Shown here piece by piece: positions 1-6,393 of a stretch of DNA of 7,857 nucleotides. The position numbers and the translations under genes were made by a program. The stretch comes from Desulfurococcales archaeon (lineage in GTDB: Archaea; Thermoproteota; Thermoprotei_A; Sulfolobales; Ignisphaeraceae): positions 1 through 7,857 of the forward strand of contig JAMOOB010000335.1 of NCBI GenBank assembly GCA_027066265.1. Direction: 5' to 3'. The notes beneath the pieces were generated by a model, which did no database searches, was not told the DNA's origin, and saw only the letters and a program-made list of their open reading frames with translations. The first letter of the stretch is position 1, and the number at the start of each line of letters is the position of its first letter.

Positions 1-1011
1 CAGTCCCAGCTTTATGAGTTCCGCACCTATCGGAGATAGGTGATCCGATTTCGGTGGTCGGAAATCTTTGAATTCCCTAAGAGCTTTGACGAGCTTATCG
101 ATCTCCTCCTGGGTTAAGCTCCTAGGATCTTTATTCGGATCGAAGCCGTAGGTAGAGATGAAGCGTTCTGCAGTAACCTTCCCAATTCCTTGGAATTCTT
201 CTACTAGGAACTCGAAGAAGGTCTTCGCCTTCGTATTGCGCAACATCATTCGCAACATCTCGATGTCTACACCATGTGGATGCGGCTTCGTTTCCCTAGG
301 TGGAGGAGGAATCTTGTCTGTAACCCTACGATAGATATACACCTCACCGTCAGGTGTTGCAAACACTATGTTTGCGTAGGGCGTCACGATCGCTGTTCTA
401 CGAATGTACTCTAGGATTCTGGACCTTGCACGACTCCAATCCCCAGCAATCGTGACTTTTACGAGCGTTCCATGCCAATCACTCGTCTTGGGCCACGAAG
501 CTCTGTAAAGGATCCTAGGCTTGTTCTCCTGCACATCTATCATTATCCTAAATGCGTAGATTCTCCTCGATCCTATGGGAGACGTTACAACCTCGATGGG
601 TTCTCCAACGCTTAGCTGACTGTACAGCACAACCATCTTAGCGCCTAGACCAAACATTCCGCGAGTCTGTCTAAGCACGTACTTCGAGCTAAACAGAACT
701 CGTCCAAATGCTTCCGGTACGTATTGTGGAGGTATTCCGATACCGTTGTCTTTCACGCTTATTCTGTACGCTGCTACCTTTCCACCGCTTTCCTTCCACA
801 TCTTTACTTCTACGTTGGGGACGTGCTCTATCTTTATCTCTATGTTTGGTAGAATTCCGTGGGCATCCGTAGCATCCAATGCGTTCTCTACGAGTTCTCG
901 AACCGATTGATAGAGAGCTCTCGTAGGATTGGAAAAGCCAGCTATCTCCCTGTTGCGGTAGAAGAACTCTGCTGGGCTTATCGCTCTAAACTTCTCGAGC
1001 GTTGCTGACAT
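1..1011 (-). CDS. top6B: DNA topoisomerase VI subunit B, N-terminal 337 residues (runs off left edge)
   Basis: Open frame read from an ATG at 1011 to the window edge, translated by hand. It encodes the ATPase subunit of the type IIB topoisomerase, which works as an A2B2 complex with subunit A to relax and decatenate DNA. GHKL ATPase motifs are clear: RELVENALDA (residues 38-47, with E39 and N43 as expected catalytic Glu and Mg-binding Asn), DNGIGIP (88-94), the glycine-rich ATP lid RGMFGLGAK (117-125) and HGT (180-182). A proline/histidine-rich linker (about 235-246) leads into an H2TH region containing FQGIGKVTAERF. The family is about 500-550 residues, so most of the transducer domain lies outside the window. 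An SD-like GGGTGA (1015-1020) sits three bases before the ATG. The gene follows dys after 60 bases that hold a separate TATA box and an inverted repeat. Subunit A is not in the window. Confidence 0.96.
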   Translation of the reverse strand, partial: MSATLEKFRAISPAEFFYRNREIAGFSNPTRALYQSVRELVENALDATDAHGILPNIEIKIEHVPNVEVKMWKESGGKVAAYRISVKDNGIGIPPQYVPEAFGRVLFSSKYVLRQTRGMFGLGAKMVVLYSQLSVGEPIEVVTSPIGSRRIYAFRIMIDVQENKPRILYRASWPKTSDWHGTLVKVTIAGDWSRARSRILEYIRRTAIVTPYANIVFATPDGEVYIYRRVTDKIPPPPRETKPHPHGVDIEMLRMMLRNTKAKTFFEFLVEEFQGIGKVTAERFISTYGFDPNKDPRSLTQEEIDKLVKALREFKDFRPPKSDHLSPIGAELIKLGL

Positions 1012-1019
1012 AGTTCACC

Positions 1020-1046
1020 CTATGCATAGATCTATATCATGCATAG
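1020..1046. repeat. Inverted repeat in the top6B leader, candidate operator
   Basis: Arms CTATGCAT (1020-1027) and ATGCATAG (1039-1046) are perfect 8-base inverted copies with an 11-base spacer. The repeat lies between the top6B TATA box and its SD, over the start site expected about 25 bases from the TATA box. The placement suits a dimeric repressor site, but that function is inferred. A leader hairpin is less likely because most of the repeat would lie upstream of, or at, the transcript start. Confidence 0.5.
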
Positions 1047-1055
1047 CTTATAAGC
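1046..1055 (-). promoter_or_regulatory. TATA box for top6B
   Basis: GCTTATAAGC is a perfect 10-base palindrome with a TTATAA core, centred about 39 bases before the top6B ATG. An archaeal start site about 25 bases downstream would fall near 1025 and give a leader of roughly 12-15 bases that includes the GGGTGA. This suggests top6B can be transcribed separately from the upstream dys operon. The other strand would point into the 3' end of dys, so only the minus orientation makes sense. Confidence 0.5.
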
Positions 1056-1071
1056 AGAGCATGTACTCACG

Positions 1072-2007
1072 TCATATCTTTCCGGTTCTGCGTAGTAGTC
1101 CGAACGCTATTATCGGTACTACTACGGTAGCATCGCCGTAGACCGTAACGTGACGTGCTTCGCTACGTAGCTTGCCCCACGTAATCGCTTCCCTAGGTCT
1201 AGCACCGCTAAGGGATCCATCCCATTCAACGGCTGTCGTTACGTAGACTGCGTAGCTAAATCCTTCGTGGAACTGAGCCCACCACAACGCGTGGTGCTTA
1301 CTGATCCCACCACCTATTATGAATGCACAGGACTTCTTGGCTCGGAAGAATATGTCTGCAAGTTCCTGCTCGTCCTTAAGGATATCGATCTTCAAAGGCT
1401 TGAACCTTGTATACATGAATAGAGCCGTACCGAAAGCTCCGTCTACGAAGCCCGGTACGTATATGGGTATGTTCTTCAGGGCTGCTGCTCTGAGAATCGA
1501 GTTCTCGTCATCTATACGCTTACCTATCTCGGTCAAGATCTCGCGTACGCCGATGGACTCGTGATCCTTAGATACCTCGTCGAGAATGTTGAACACTACC
1601 TTCTCTATCAAAGGCCCGTAATCACTTACTGGAATGAATACGTTGCCTAGTCTATGCAATCCCTGCTCCGATAAGCTACGATCATCGACATCGAAGCTTC
1701 CTTTCATGTATCGAGCTCCGAAGCTCCTAGCTATATCATGGTCTACCGTACCGCACGTAGTTATGACTACGTTGAATAGCTCGTTTTCAAGGAGTTGAGC
1801 AAGAATTCCTCGTAAACCCGTAGCCACTACGTTGGCTGTGAATGTTAGTACTCTTAGATCGCATTCCTCTACACATTTCGTAAGCACATCTACTGCTCGA
1901 GCTATGGATTCCGCCGTGAATCCATGTATCGCTCTGTAGATCTCTATGAGATCCTCTACCGTCTCTGAACCCTTAAACTTAACATCCCTAACGAGTTCGA
2001 ACGACAT
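1072..2007 (-). CDS. dys: Deoxyhypusine synthase
   Basis: 311 residues. The family transfers the 4-aminobutyl group of spermidine, using NAD, to one lysine of translation factor aIF5A, the first step of hypusine formation. Visible signatures: the NAD-fold stretch VVITTCGTVDHDIA (80-93), GGGISKHH (232-239), EWDGSLSGARP (261-271) and TWGK ending at K279, which aligns with the catalytic lysine that forms the enzyme-substrate imine. Length fits archaeal members. The ATG at 2007 is well supported: GGAGGAGAT (2013-2021) lies five bases upstream, inside the end of hisS. The gene overlaps hisS by 20 bases, so it is almost certainly co-transcribed and probably translationally coupled. The target aIF5A gene is not in the window. 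Confidence 0.95.
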   Translation of the reverse strand: MSFELVRDVKFKGSETVEDLIEIYRAIHGFTAESIARAVDVLTKCVEECDLRVLTFTANVVATGLRGILAQLLENELFNVVITTCGTVDHDIARSFGARYMKGSFDVDDRSLSEQGLHRLGNVFIPVSDYGPLIEKVVFNILDEVSKDHESIGVREILTEIGKRIDDENSILRAAALKNIPIYVPGFVDGAFGTALFMYTRFKPLKIDILKDEQELADIFFRAKKSCAFIIGGGISKHHALWWAQFHEGFSYAVYVTTAVEWDGSLSGARPREAITWGKLRSEARHVTVYGDATVVVPIIAFGLLRRTGKI

Positions 2008-3298
2008 TGAGTATCTCCTCCACGACCCTATCTTCTTCTACCGAAACCTGCTTCCATTCACGCATATTCTTTAGCGAAACGGTACGCGTTTCGTATTCAC
2101 GAGGCCCAACAACGCATACGTAATCGAACTGCTGCTTCGAAGCGTACTCAAACATTCTTCCCAACCTCGATCTCTCCACGATCTCTAGCTGTACAACGAT
2201 TCCTGCATCGATGAGTTTCCTCGCTACGTTTACTCCGTACTTAATGACCTCGAGCATAGAATCGATTACTAGAAGTAGTACGCGAGGCTTGTACACGATG
2301 TTCACACTCTTGCCTAGGTGCTTCAGTGCAAGCAAAGTTCTCTCAACCCCTATCGCGAACCCCGTCATCTTCAATGGCTGACCACCGTAAACAACGGTCA
2401 GATCATCGTATCTTCCACCTCCCGCAATACTTATCGGGAAGTTGGGAACCCTCGCTTCGAACACAATTCCCGTATAGTAAGCGATACCTCGTGCAAACGA
2501 TGGGTATATCCTTACGTCTATGCCCAGCCCTTTGAGTACGCTGAAGTAGTGCTTGAACGTCTCTAACCTTGGTAGGAGGTCCTCGAAATATTTCTCAACA
2601 ACTTTTCGAAGATCTTCGAACTCTTCAACCTTGGTTATCGTATCCATACCAGTTAGCTCCTCTATGAACGAAGCTTCTCGCTGTGCTCCTCTAGACCGTA
2701 GGAACGAGATAGCTTCGCTATACATCGCTTTGTCTAGCAGGTGCAGAACGTGATCTACCTCATCATCGCTTAGACCAGCTCTCATAGCTACCAGTTTCAG
2801 CATACCCATGTCGTTCACTTTGTAGAACCGTTCGCCAAGCCCAATCTCATCGTAGAACTTTTCCAGGAATAGTATCAACTCCACATCGTGGTACACGCTC
2901 TCGGCGCCAAGAATCTCAACACCTGCCTGCACGAATTCGCGGTACCTACCGAACTGAGGCTCATCGTAACGGAATACGTTGGCGATGTAGAATACCTTTA
3001 TCGGTTTTGGAAATGCATTCAATTGCTTCAAGTATAGACGTACAACGCTCGGAGTTACCTCCGGTCTTAGAGCTACTTCGCGACCAGCTTTATCCTTGAA
3101 TACGAACATCGTTTTACGAATCTCTTCCCCTGATTTCAATGCAAAGAGTTCAAACCTCTCTACGGTGGGGGTACGTACTTCACGATAACCGAAACTCATT
3201 GCAACTCTTCTAAAGGCTTCTTCGATAGCGCTAAGCTCGTCGCTCTCGGGAGGAATGTAGTCTCGGAAACCTCGTACAGGTTCTAGCTCTATCTTCAC
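1988..3298 (-). CDS. hisS: Histidyl-tRNA synthetase
   Basis: Class II aminoacyl-tRNA synthetase that charges tRNA-His using ATP. Numbered from the upstream GTG at 3307 (439 residues), motifs are RPEVTPSVVR (81-90), motif 2 FRYDEPQFGRYREF (112-125), the HisRS-specific ARGIAYYTG (272-280), GGGRYDDL (296-303) and motif 3 GFAIGVER (316-323). An anticodon-binding domain follows (about 342-430). Start choice: GTG 3307 overlaps the preceding stop as GTGA, but the strong SD GGAGGGTG (3307-3314) would then run into the start codon. GTG 3298, three codons later, has 8 bases of spacing and is preferred, giving 436 residues and a 5-base gap from the preceding gene. The 3' end overlaps dys by 20 bases. 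It sits in the middle of a translation and tRNA operon. Confidence 0.96.
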   Translation of the reverse strand: MKIELEPVRGFRDYIPPESDELSAIEEAFRRVAMSFGYREVRTPTVERFELFALKSGEEIRKTMFVFKDKAGREVALRPEVTPSVVRLYLKQLNAFPKPIKVFYIANVFRYDEPQFGRYREFVQAGVEILGAESVYHDVELILFLEKFYDEIGLGERFYKVNDMGMLKLVAMRAGLSDDEVDHVLHLLDKAMYSEAISFLRSRGAQREASFIEELTGMDTITKVEEFEDLRKVVEKYFEDLLPRLETFKHYFSVLKGLGIDVRIYPSFARGIAYYTGIVFEARVPNFPISIAGGGRYDDLTVVYGGQPLKMTGFAIGVERTLLALKHLGKSVNIVYKPRVLLLVIDSMLEVIKYGVNVARKLIDAGIVVQLEIVERSRLGRMFEYASKQQFDYVCVVGPREYETRTVSLKNMREWKQVSVEEDRVVEEILNVVRTR

Positions 3299-3303
3299 GA
3301 GGT

Positions 3304-3798
3304 TCACACCCTCCGCTCTATCGTTGGGAATCGCATTTTATCTACTTCGTAGTACGTCACATCTCCATGCATATCGACGACCGCTATCACAACCTTGTAT
3401 CCCTGCCTTATGCTCGTATCAACGAGCTGCATCAATTTCTCGATATGGATCGGTACGCATTCTTCGAAAACGTAGATCTTCAGCTTACGATCTTCGATTA
3501 CAAGCTCGTTATCTAGAAGCCCAGGTTCTACCCTACGACCACGCTTACGTAGATCTACGTACGTCGAGAACGTTATCCAGAAGCTTGGATTGGAGAACCT
3601 AGACACAAATTCATGTAGACTCATTTCACGATCGTTTTCGTCCAGCACTATAGCGTTAGAGGTATGCAATAGGTAGGCTACCTGCAGTGGATGTATTCTA
3701 CCACGTTCCTTGACAACCCTACACTCGTATATGGTTTCGGGACACGACACTATCTCTATCGAACAATTTCTTACCCTAAACACTGCACGCCTTTCCAT
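3304..3798 (-). CDS. tRNA-splicing endonuclease, probable non-catalytic (beta) subunit
   Basis: 164 residues. The C-terminal half resembles the archaeal tRNA-intron endonuclease fold: YVDLRKRGRRVEPG (80-93) matches the family's Y-x-D-L-R-x-R-G start of the catalytic domain, and VVIAVVDMHGDVTYYEV (136-152) matches its terminal strands. Two catalytic features seem absent when I compare with remembered family sequences: the histidine-bearing segment is shortened (after IYVFEE the chain goes straight to the helix at HIEKLMQ), and the catalytic lysine position before the last strands appears to be Y134. That fits the structural subunit of the crenarchaeal alpha2-beta2 enzyme, which excises introns from tRNA and rRNA precursors. 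The N-terminal half (1-75) is divergent. The ATG has AAGGAG (3805-3810) six bases upstream. First gene of the operon with hisS and dys. Exact subunit type is inferred. Confidence 0.8.
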   Translation of the reverse strand: MERRAVFRVRNCSIEIVSCPETIYECRVVKERGRIHPLQVAYLLHTSNAIVLDENDREMSLHEFVSRFSNPSFWITFSTYVDLRKRGRRVEPGLLDNELVIEDRKLKIYVFEECVPIHIEKLMQLVDTSIRQGYKVVIAVVDMHGDVTYYEVDKMRFPTIERRV

Positions 3799-3829
3799 GG
3801 ATCGCTCCTTGTAGGGATCTCAGCTCTGC

Positions 3830-3838
3830 TTTATATAG
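3830..3838. promoter_or_regulatory. Shared TATA element for the divergent endonuclease and mtnA genes
   Basis: The plus strand reads TTTATATAG with a palindromic TATATA core (3832-3837), and the minus strand reads CTATATAAA. The core centre is 36-37 bases from both the endonuclease ATG (3798) and the preferred mtnA GTG (3870). A start site 25 bases away in each direction would give leaders of about 11 bases on both sides. No other TATA-like run lies in the 71-base gap. The plus orientation matches the archaeal consensus better, so mtnA may be the stronger direction. Confidence 0.6.
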
Positions 3839-3869
3839 CATAGCGTCTAAGCTAGAGGGGGTGCTCGAA

Positions 3870-4919
3870 GTGACATACCCATACCCACTAACTATCAAAC
3901 CAGTTGAGTGGGTTGATGGAAAGGTACGATGGCTTGATACATCGAAGCTACCACACGAAGAGGTGTACTACGAGAGCGATGATTACGAGAGGATTGCCTT
4001 AGCTATAGAACGCATGGAAATTCGAGGAGCTCCAGCAATAGGAGTTGCAGCAGCTCTCGCTGTAGCTGCAACGGCTCTCAAGCACAGTACTTCATCGCTC
4101 GACGAGCTTCGATGCATATGCATGAAAGCGATCGAGAGGTTATGGAGAACGAGGCCTACAGCCCACAACCTGTTTTGGGCTCTTAATAGAATGCGAAGAG
4201 TTCTAGAGGGTACGTATAGGGATGCCGATGAACTTAGGCACGCTCTTGTGAAAGAAGCTCTCGAGATATATAGACAGGATATAGAGACCAACATGGCTAT
4301 AGGTAGGATAGGAGAGAAGCTGCTTGAAGATGGAGATACCGTTTTGACTCACTGCAACGCTGGTGCGTTAGCAACAGCAGGATTCGGAACGGCTTTGGGG
4401 ATCATAAGAGCTGCTTGGTATAGCGGGAAGAAGATCAAGGTTATTGCTACGGAAACACGGCCAGTACTGCAGGGTGCTCGATTAACGGTATGGGAACTGA
4501 AGAAGGAAGGAATCCCCGTTACGCTGATCACGGACAACATGGTTGGCTACGTGATGAGCCGGGGTCTTGTCACCAAAGTGATCGTTGGTGCTGATCGCGT
4601 GCTTCGCGATGGTCACGTCATAAACAAGATCGGTACGTACATGATAGCTCTCTGTGCAAGTAGGCACCGCATACCGTTCTACGTAGCTGCACCTACATCC
4701 ACAATAGATCTAGAGACTCCGCTCGAGAAAGTCGTTATAGAGCAACGAAATCCAGACGAGGTTAGGTACGTAATGGGTAGACTCATAACGTTGCCCGACG
4801 TCGAGGTTCTCAACCCAGCATTCGATATTACCCCACCTGATCTCGTAACAGCGATCGTAACGGAGCGCGGAATTGTGTACCCACCATACGAAGAGAATCT
4901 TAGGAAGTTGTTCGAGTAG
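3870..4919 (+). CDS. mtnA: S-methyl-5-thioribose-1-phosphate isomerase
   Basis: Isomerises methylthioribose-1-phosphate to methylthioribulose-1-phosphate, in salvage of methylthioadenosine. It belongs to the eIF2B-alpha-like isomerase family. Numbered from the upstream GTG at 3861, the sequence shows RGAPAIGVAAALA (55-67), RPTAHNLFWA (98-107), THCNAGALATAG (163-174, C165 the expected catalytic Cys), ETRPVLQGARLT (198-209) and VGADRV (242-247, D245 the expected catalytic Asp). THCNAG and a length of about 350 favour MtnA over ribose-1,5-bisphosphate isomerase, the main alternative. Start choice: the SD run GAGGGGGTG overlaps GTG 3861 itself, whereas GTG 3870 lies six bases after it, so 3870 is preferred (349 residues). 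Single-gene unit, divergent from the endonuclease operon and convergent with the unknown gene ending at 4970. Confidence 0.93.
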   Translation: MTYPYPLTIKPVEWVDGKVRWLDTSKLPHEEVYYESDDYERIALAIERMEIRGAPAIGVAAALAVAATALKHSTSSLDELRCICMKAIERLWRTRPTAHNLFWALNRMRRVLEGTYRDADELRHALVKEALEIYRQDIETNMAIGRIGEKLLEDGDTVLTHCNAGALATAGFGTALGIIRAAWYSGKKIKVIATETRPVLQGARLTVWELKKEGIPVTLITDNMVGYVMSRGLVTKVIVGADRVLRDGHVINKIGTYMIALCASRHRIPFYVAAPTSTIDLETPLEKVVIEQRNPDEVRYVMGRLITLPDVEVLNPAFDITPPDLVTAIVTERGIVYPPYEENLRKLFE

Positions 4920-4920
4920 T

Positions 4921-4976
4921 CCTCAGCCAAAGGGGTTCACTCATCGATCGGATAGGCCTGCGTAGATCATCATCGG
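4921..4976 (-). ncRNA. Candidate C/D box guide RNA in the convergent gap
   Basis: Read on the minus strand, the gap contains a perfect C box ATGATGA (4973-4967, overlapping the stop codon of the upstream gene) and a perfect D box CTGA (4926-4923), spanning 51 bases, a normal size for archaeal C/D RNAs. The two C's at 4976-4975 can pair with the two G's at 4922-4921 just outside the D box, as in a closing stem with one unpaired base before the C box. Internal boxes are degenerate: CCGA (D'-like, one mismatch) directly followed by TCGATGA (C'-like, two mismatches). The 12 bases before the D box, GAACCCCTTTGG, would guide 2'-O-methylation of the third A in CCAAAGGGG-type targets. I could not assign a target. 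Chance occurrence remains possible. Confidence 0.4.
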
Positions 4977-5737
4977 CTAAACATCTCGCTACAGAGGTTC
5001 AAGTACTCACACTTTTTACAGCCTAGATAATCCTTACCCATGCTCTCCATGAACGGAATCTCTATGACGTCTTTCACGATGGTTTCGCCGGATATTCGTT
5101 TCAACACTACGAAGCTAGGTGACGAAGAGCATAGCTCCGAAGGTTTGAAGCAGTAACATGAGTATACCAACTCAAGTTTCTCCTTATGGACTTGCATCAC
5201 GAACTCTATCAACCGATTCATCGAATCCTCGAGAGCGTTTCGCTGACATTCTATCGATATACATGGTGTTATCGATAGCAGGATAATTCGTTTGCATACT
5301 TCTCGAGCACGACGAAGCTTCGATATTGATCTCGAGACGATGTAGGTTTTGTACATCTTAGCTACGTTGGTAGCGCTAAAATCGAAGCCCAAGTCCTTCA
5401 ACTTCTTGTACGCCTCAACGGCTTTGTTGGGTTCGTCGAACAACATACGTAGAACCAGCGTCAGTCCTTCATCATTCCGTTTTCGCGCAAGTGCAAGCAT
5501 GCGCGAAGCTACGACTCCAAGCACAAGTTCGTCGTTTCTCAACGATATGTCGACGTAGTTCTTTCCTTGCATATAATTGGTTTGAAGCTTTGCTCCTCCA
5601 TCTACTAGATCTTGCTTAGAGAACGTTAGGAGTAGCGTAGGTGGATCGCCAAGTATGGGGAAGTATCCGTATCGTTTGAGTCCAGACATTACGGCTAGAC
5701 CAAGCACGTTCTCTCTACACCATACAGAACGTCTCAT
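4970..5737 (-). CDS. Uncharacterised cysteine-rich protein with C-terminal CX2CX5C
   Basis: 255 residues; I do not recognise the family. The middle (about 75-150) looks helical and rich in Lys/Arg, with no membrane segment or signal peptide. Ten cysteines are present (7, 148, 159, 164, 194, 196, 203, 240, 243, 249), many for a hyperthermophile protein. The last three form CKKCEYLNLC (240-249) near the C-terminus, the spacing seen at the end of Cas4/AddB-type iron-sulfur nucleases. However, I find no convincing PD-(D/E)xK motif, so nuclease function is not claimed. A zinc or Fe-S site made with C7 or the C194/C196/C203 cluster is possible. The ATG lies three bases after the tsr3 stop, so the two are very likely co-transcribed. 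GAGGT touches the ATG, and an in-frame GTG at codon 11, ten bases after a GGTG, is an alternative start. Confidence 0.85.
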   Translation of the reverse strand: MRRSVWCRENVLGLAVMSGLKRYGYFPILGDPPTLLLTFSKQDLVDGGAKLQTNYMQGKNYVDISLRNDELVLGVVASRMLALARKRNDEGLTLVLRMLFDEPNKAVEAYKKLKDLGFDFSATNVAKMYKTYIVSRSISKLRRAREVCKRIILLSITPCISIECQRNALEDSMNRLIEFVMQVHKEKLELVYSCYCFKPSELCSSSPSFVVLKRISGETIVKDVIEIPFMESMGKDYLGCKKCEYLNLCSEMFSR

Positions 5738-5740
5738 ACC

Positions 5741-6313
5741 TCATCCCTGAAGCAGTGCATCTTGCAGAATCTCTAGAACTGATCTAGAGGGTTTCTCGGT
5801 GATACGCAACAAACTCAGAATAATCGAATCTATATCATGGTCGCTTTCTGCAGAGGCATACGCTTCCAGCAACTCGCGATTTACTTCGAAGAACGTTGGA
5901 CCCCACTTGAATATGCTTAACACTTCTTCAGCTTCCTTCCGAAACCCTGCTATGTATAGTGCAGCTGCAAGCGCTTCTGCAGTACTGAGCTTGAATGGTT
6001 TACCATAGTTTACAGGGTTAGTTGCTATCAGCAATGGAAGAACACGTTGTTCGCCTCGCCGAATTCTTTTAAGTCTTTCTATACCGCTCTTCCACGAAAC
6101 ATCGATCGCAACGATTCCATACCGTTCTATCAACCACCGATCGCTCTTCTTGATGTAGGTCTTTCCGAAGGGATTCAATACTATTGCATACCTAGGAATC
6201 CTCGAGAGCATTGCCTTAGTAGCAATGCCATGCCTAACGAGCTTCTCAGCCGTACACTTCGAAGGATCATCTTCACCAAACGTAACTACGTACAGCCTAA
6301 CCACGTTATACAT
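5741..6313 (-). CDS. tsr3: 16S rRNA aminocarboxypropyltransferase, Tsr3 family (DUF367)
   Basis: 190 residues. The family transfers the 3-amino-3-carboxypropyl group of S-adenosylmethionine to a hypermodified uridine or pseudouridine near the decoding site of small-subunit rRNA. Signatures: DPSKCTAEKLVRHGIA (16-31), LNPFGKTYIKKSDR (46-59), AIDVSW (69-74, where I remember Cys rather than Val as common) and the long conserved stretch from LPLLIATNPVNYGKP (92-106) through KLSTAEALAAALYIAGF (108-124), then FKWGPTFFEVN (135-145). Length suits archaeal members. The ATG at 6313 is one base from GGTG. A GTG at 6304 is ten bases from it and would begin VRLYVV, close to usual family N-termini, so the true start may be 6304. 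First gene of a two-gene minus unit with the cysteine-rich protein, divergent from the RAM-tiaS pair. Confidence 0.93.
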   Translation of the reverse strand: MYNVVRLYVVTFGEDDPSKCTAEKLVRHGIATKAMLSRIPRYAIVLNPFGKTYIKKSDRWLIERYGIVAIDVSWKSGIERLKRIRRGEQRVLPLLIATNPVNYGKPFKLSTAEALAAALYIAGFRKEAEEVLSIFKWGPTFFEVNRELLEAYASAESDHDIDSIILSLLRITEKPSRSVLEILQDALLQG

Positions 6314-6340
6314 ACACCAACAACCTGTACTACAAACAGA

Positions 6341-6348
6341 TTTTTATA
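6341..6348. promoter_or_regulatory. TATA element for RAM-tiaS, possibly also tsr3
   Basis: The plus strand reads TTTTTATA preceded by a purine-rich AAACAGA that could act as BRE. A start site about 25 bases on would fall near 6370, upstream of the preferred RAM start at 6394 but downstream of the ATG at 6358. On the minus strand the same bases read TATAAAAA, preceded by GCAAGGG, and would place a start near 6320, just before tsr3. No other TATA-like run of comparable quality lies between the two genes. Confidence 0.55.
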
Positions 6349-6383
6349 CCCTTGCCAATGCTTCATCTAGACTCGGATCTAAA

Positions 6384-6389
6384 GGTGAT
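6384..6389 (+). promoter_or_regulatory. Ribosome binding site that fixes the RAM protein start
   Basis: GGTGAT is an exact match to the archaeal anti-SD complement and lies four bases before GTG 6394. The more obvious ATG at 6358 has no SD and would sit upstream of the transcript start predicted from the TATA element. Confidence 0.65.
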
Positions 6390-6393
6390 AGGC

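Noticed and set aside
1319..1564. Plus-strand frame of 81 residues opposite dys
   Set aside because: It is the antisense of a well-supported gene, with low-complexity Ser/Arg composition, no SD and no recognisable motif. The same holds for the antisense frames over hisS, the endonuclease, mtnA, tsr3 and tiaS.
2764..2775. TGATGA C-box-like run on the minus strand within hisS
   Set aside because: It is explained by the Asp-Asp-Glu codons, and no D box lies at a suitable distance.
3870..4919. Ribose-1,5-bisphosphate isomerase as the function of mtnA
   Set aside because: The same superfamily was considered, but THCNAGALATAG, ETRPVLQGARLT and the length of about 350 residues fit MtnA better.
4920..4969. 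Transcription terminators in the convergent gap
   Set aside because: No T-rich tract or stable hairpin followed by T's is present on either strand.
4970..5737. Cas4 or AddB-like nuclease call for the cysteine-rich protein
   Set aside because: Only the CX2CX5C spacing fits. I could not find a PD-(D/E)xK core or the QxxxY motif, and there is no CRISPR array or cas gene nearby.
6325..6339. Small inverted repeat CTGT-N7-ACAG between tsr3 and the RAM gene
   Set aside because: Four-base arms are too short to separate from chance.
6352..6393. N-terminal extension of the RAM protein from TTG 6352 or ATG 6358
   Set aside because: No SD precedes either codon, the predicted transcript starts near 6370, and the family begins at the first strand, which matches GTG 6394 with its GGTGAT.
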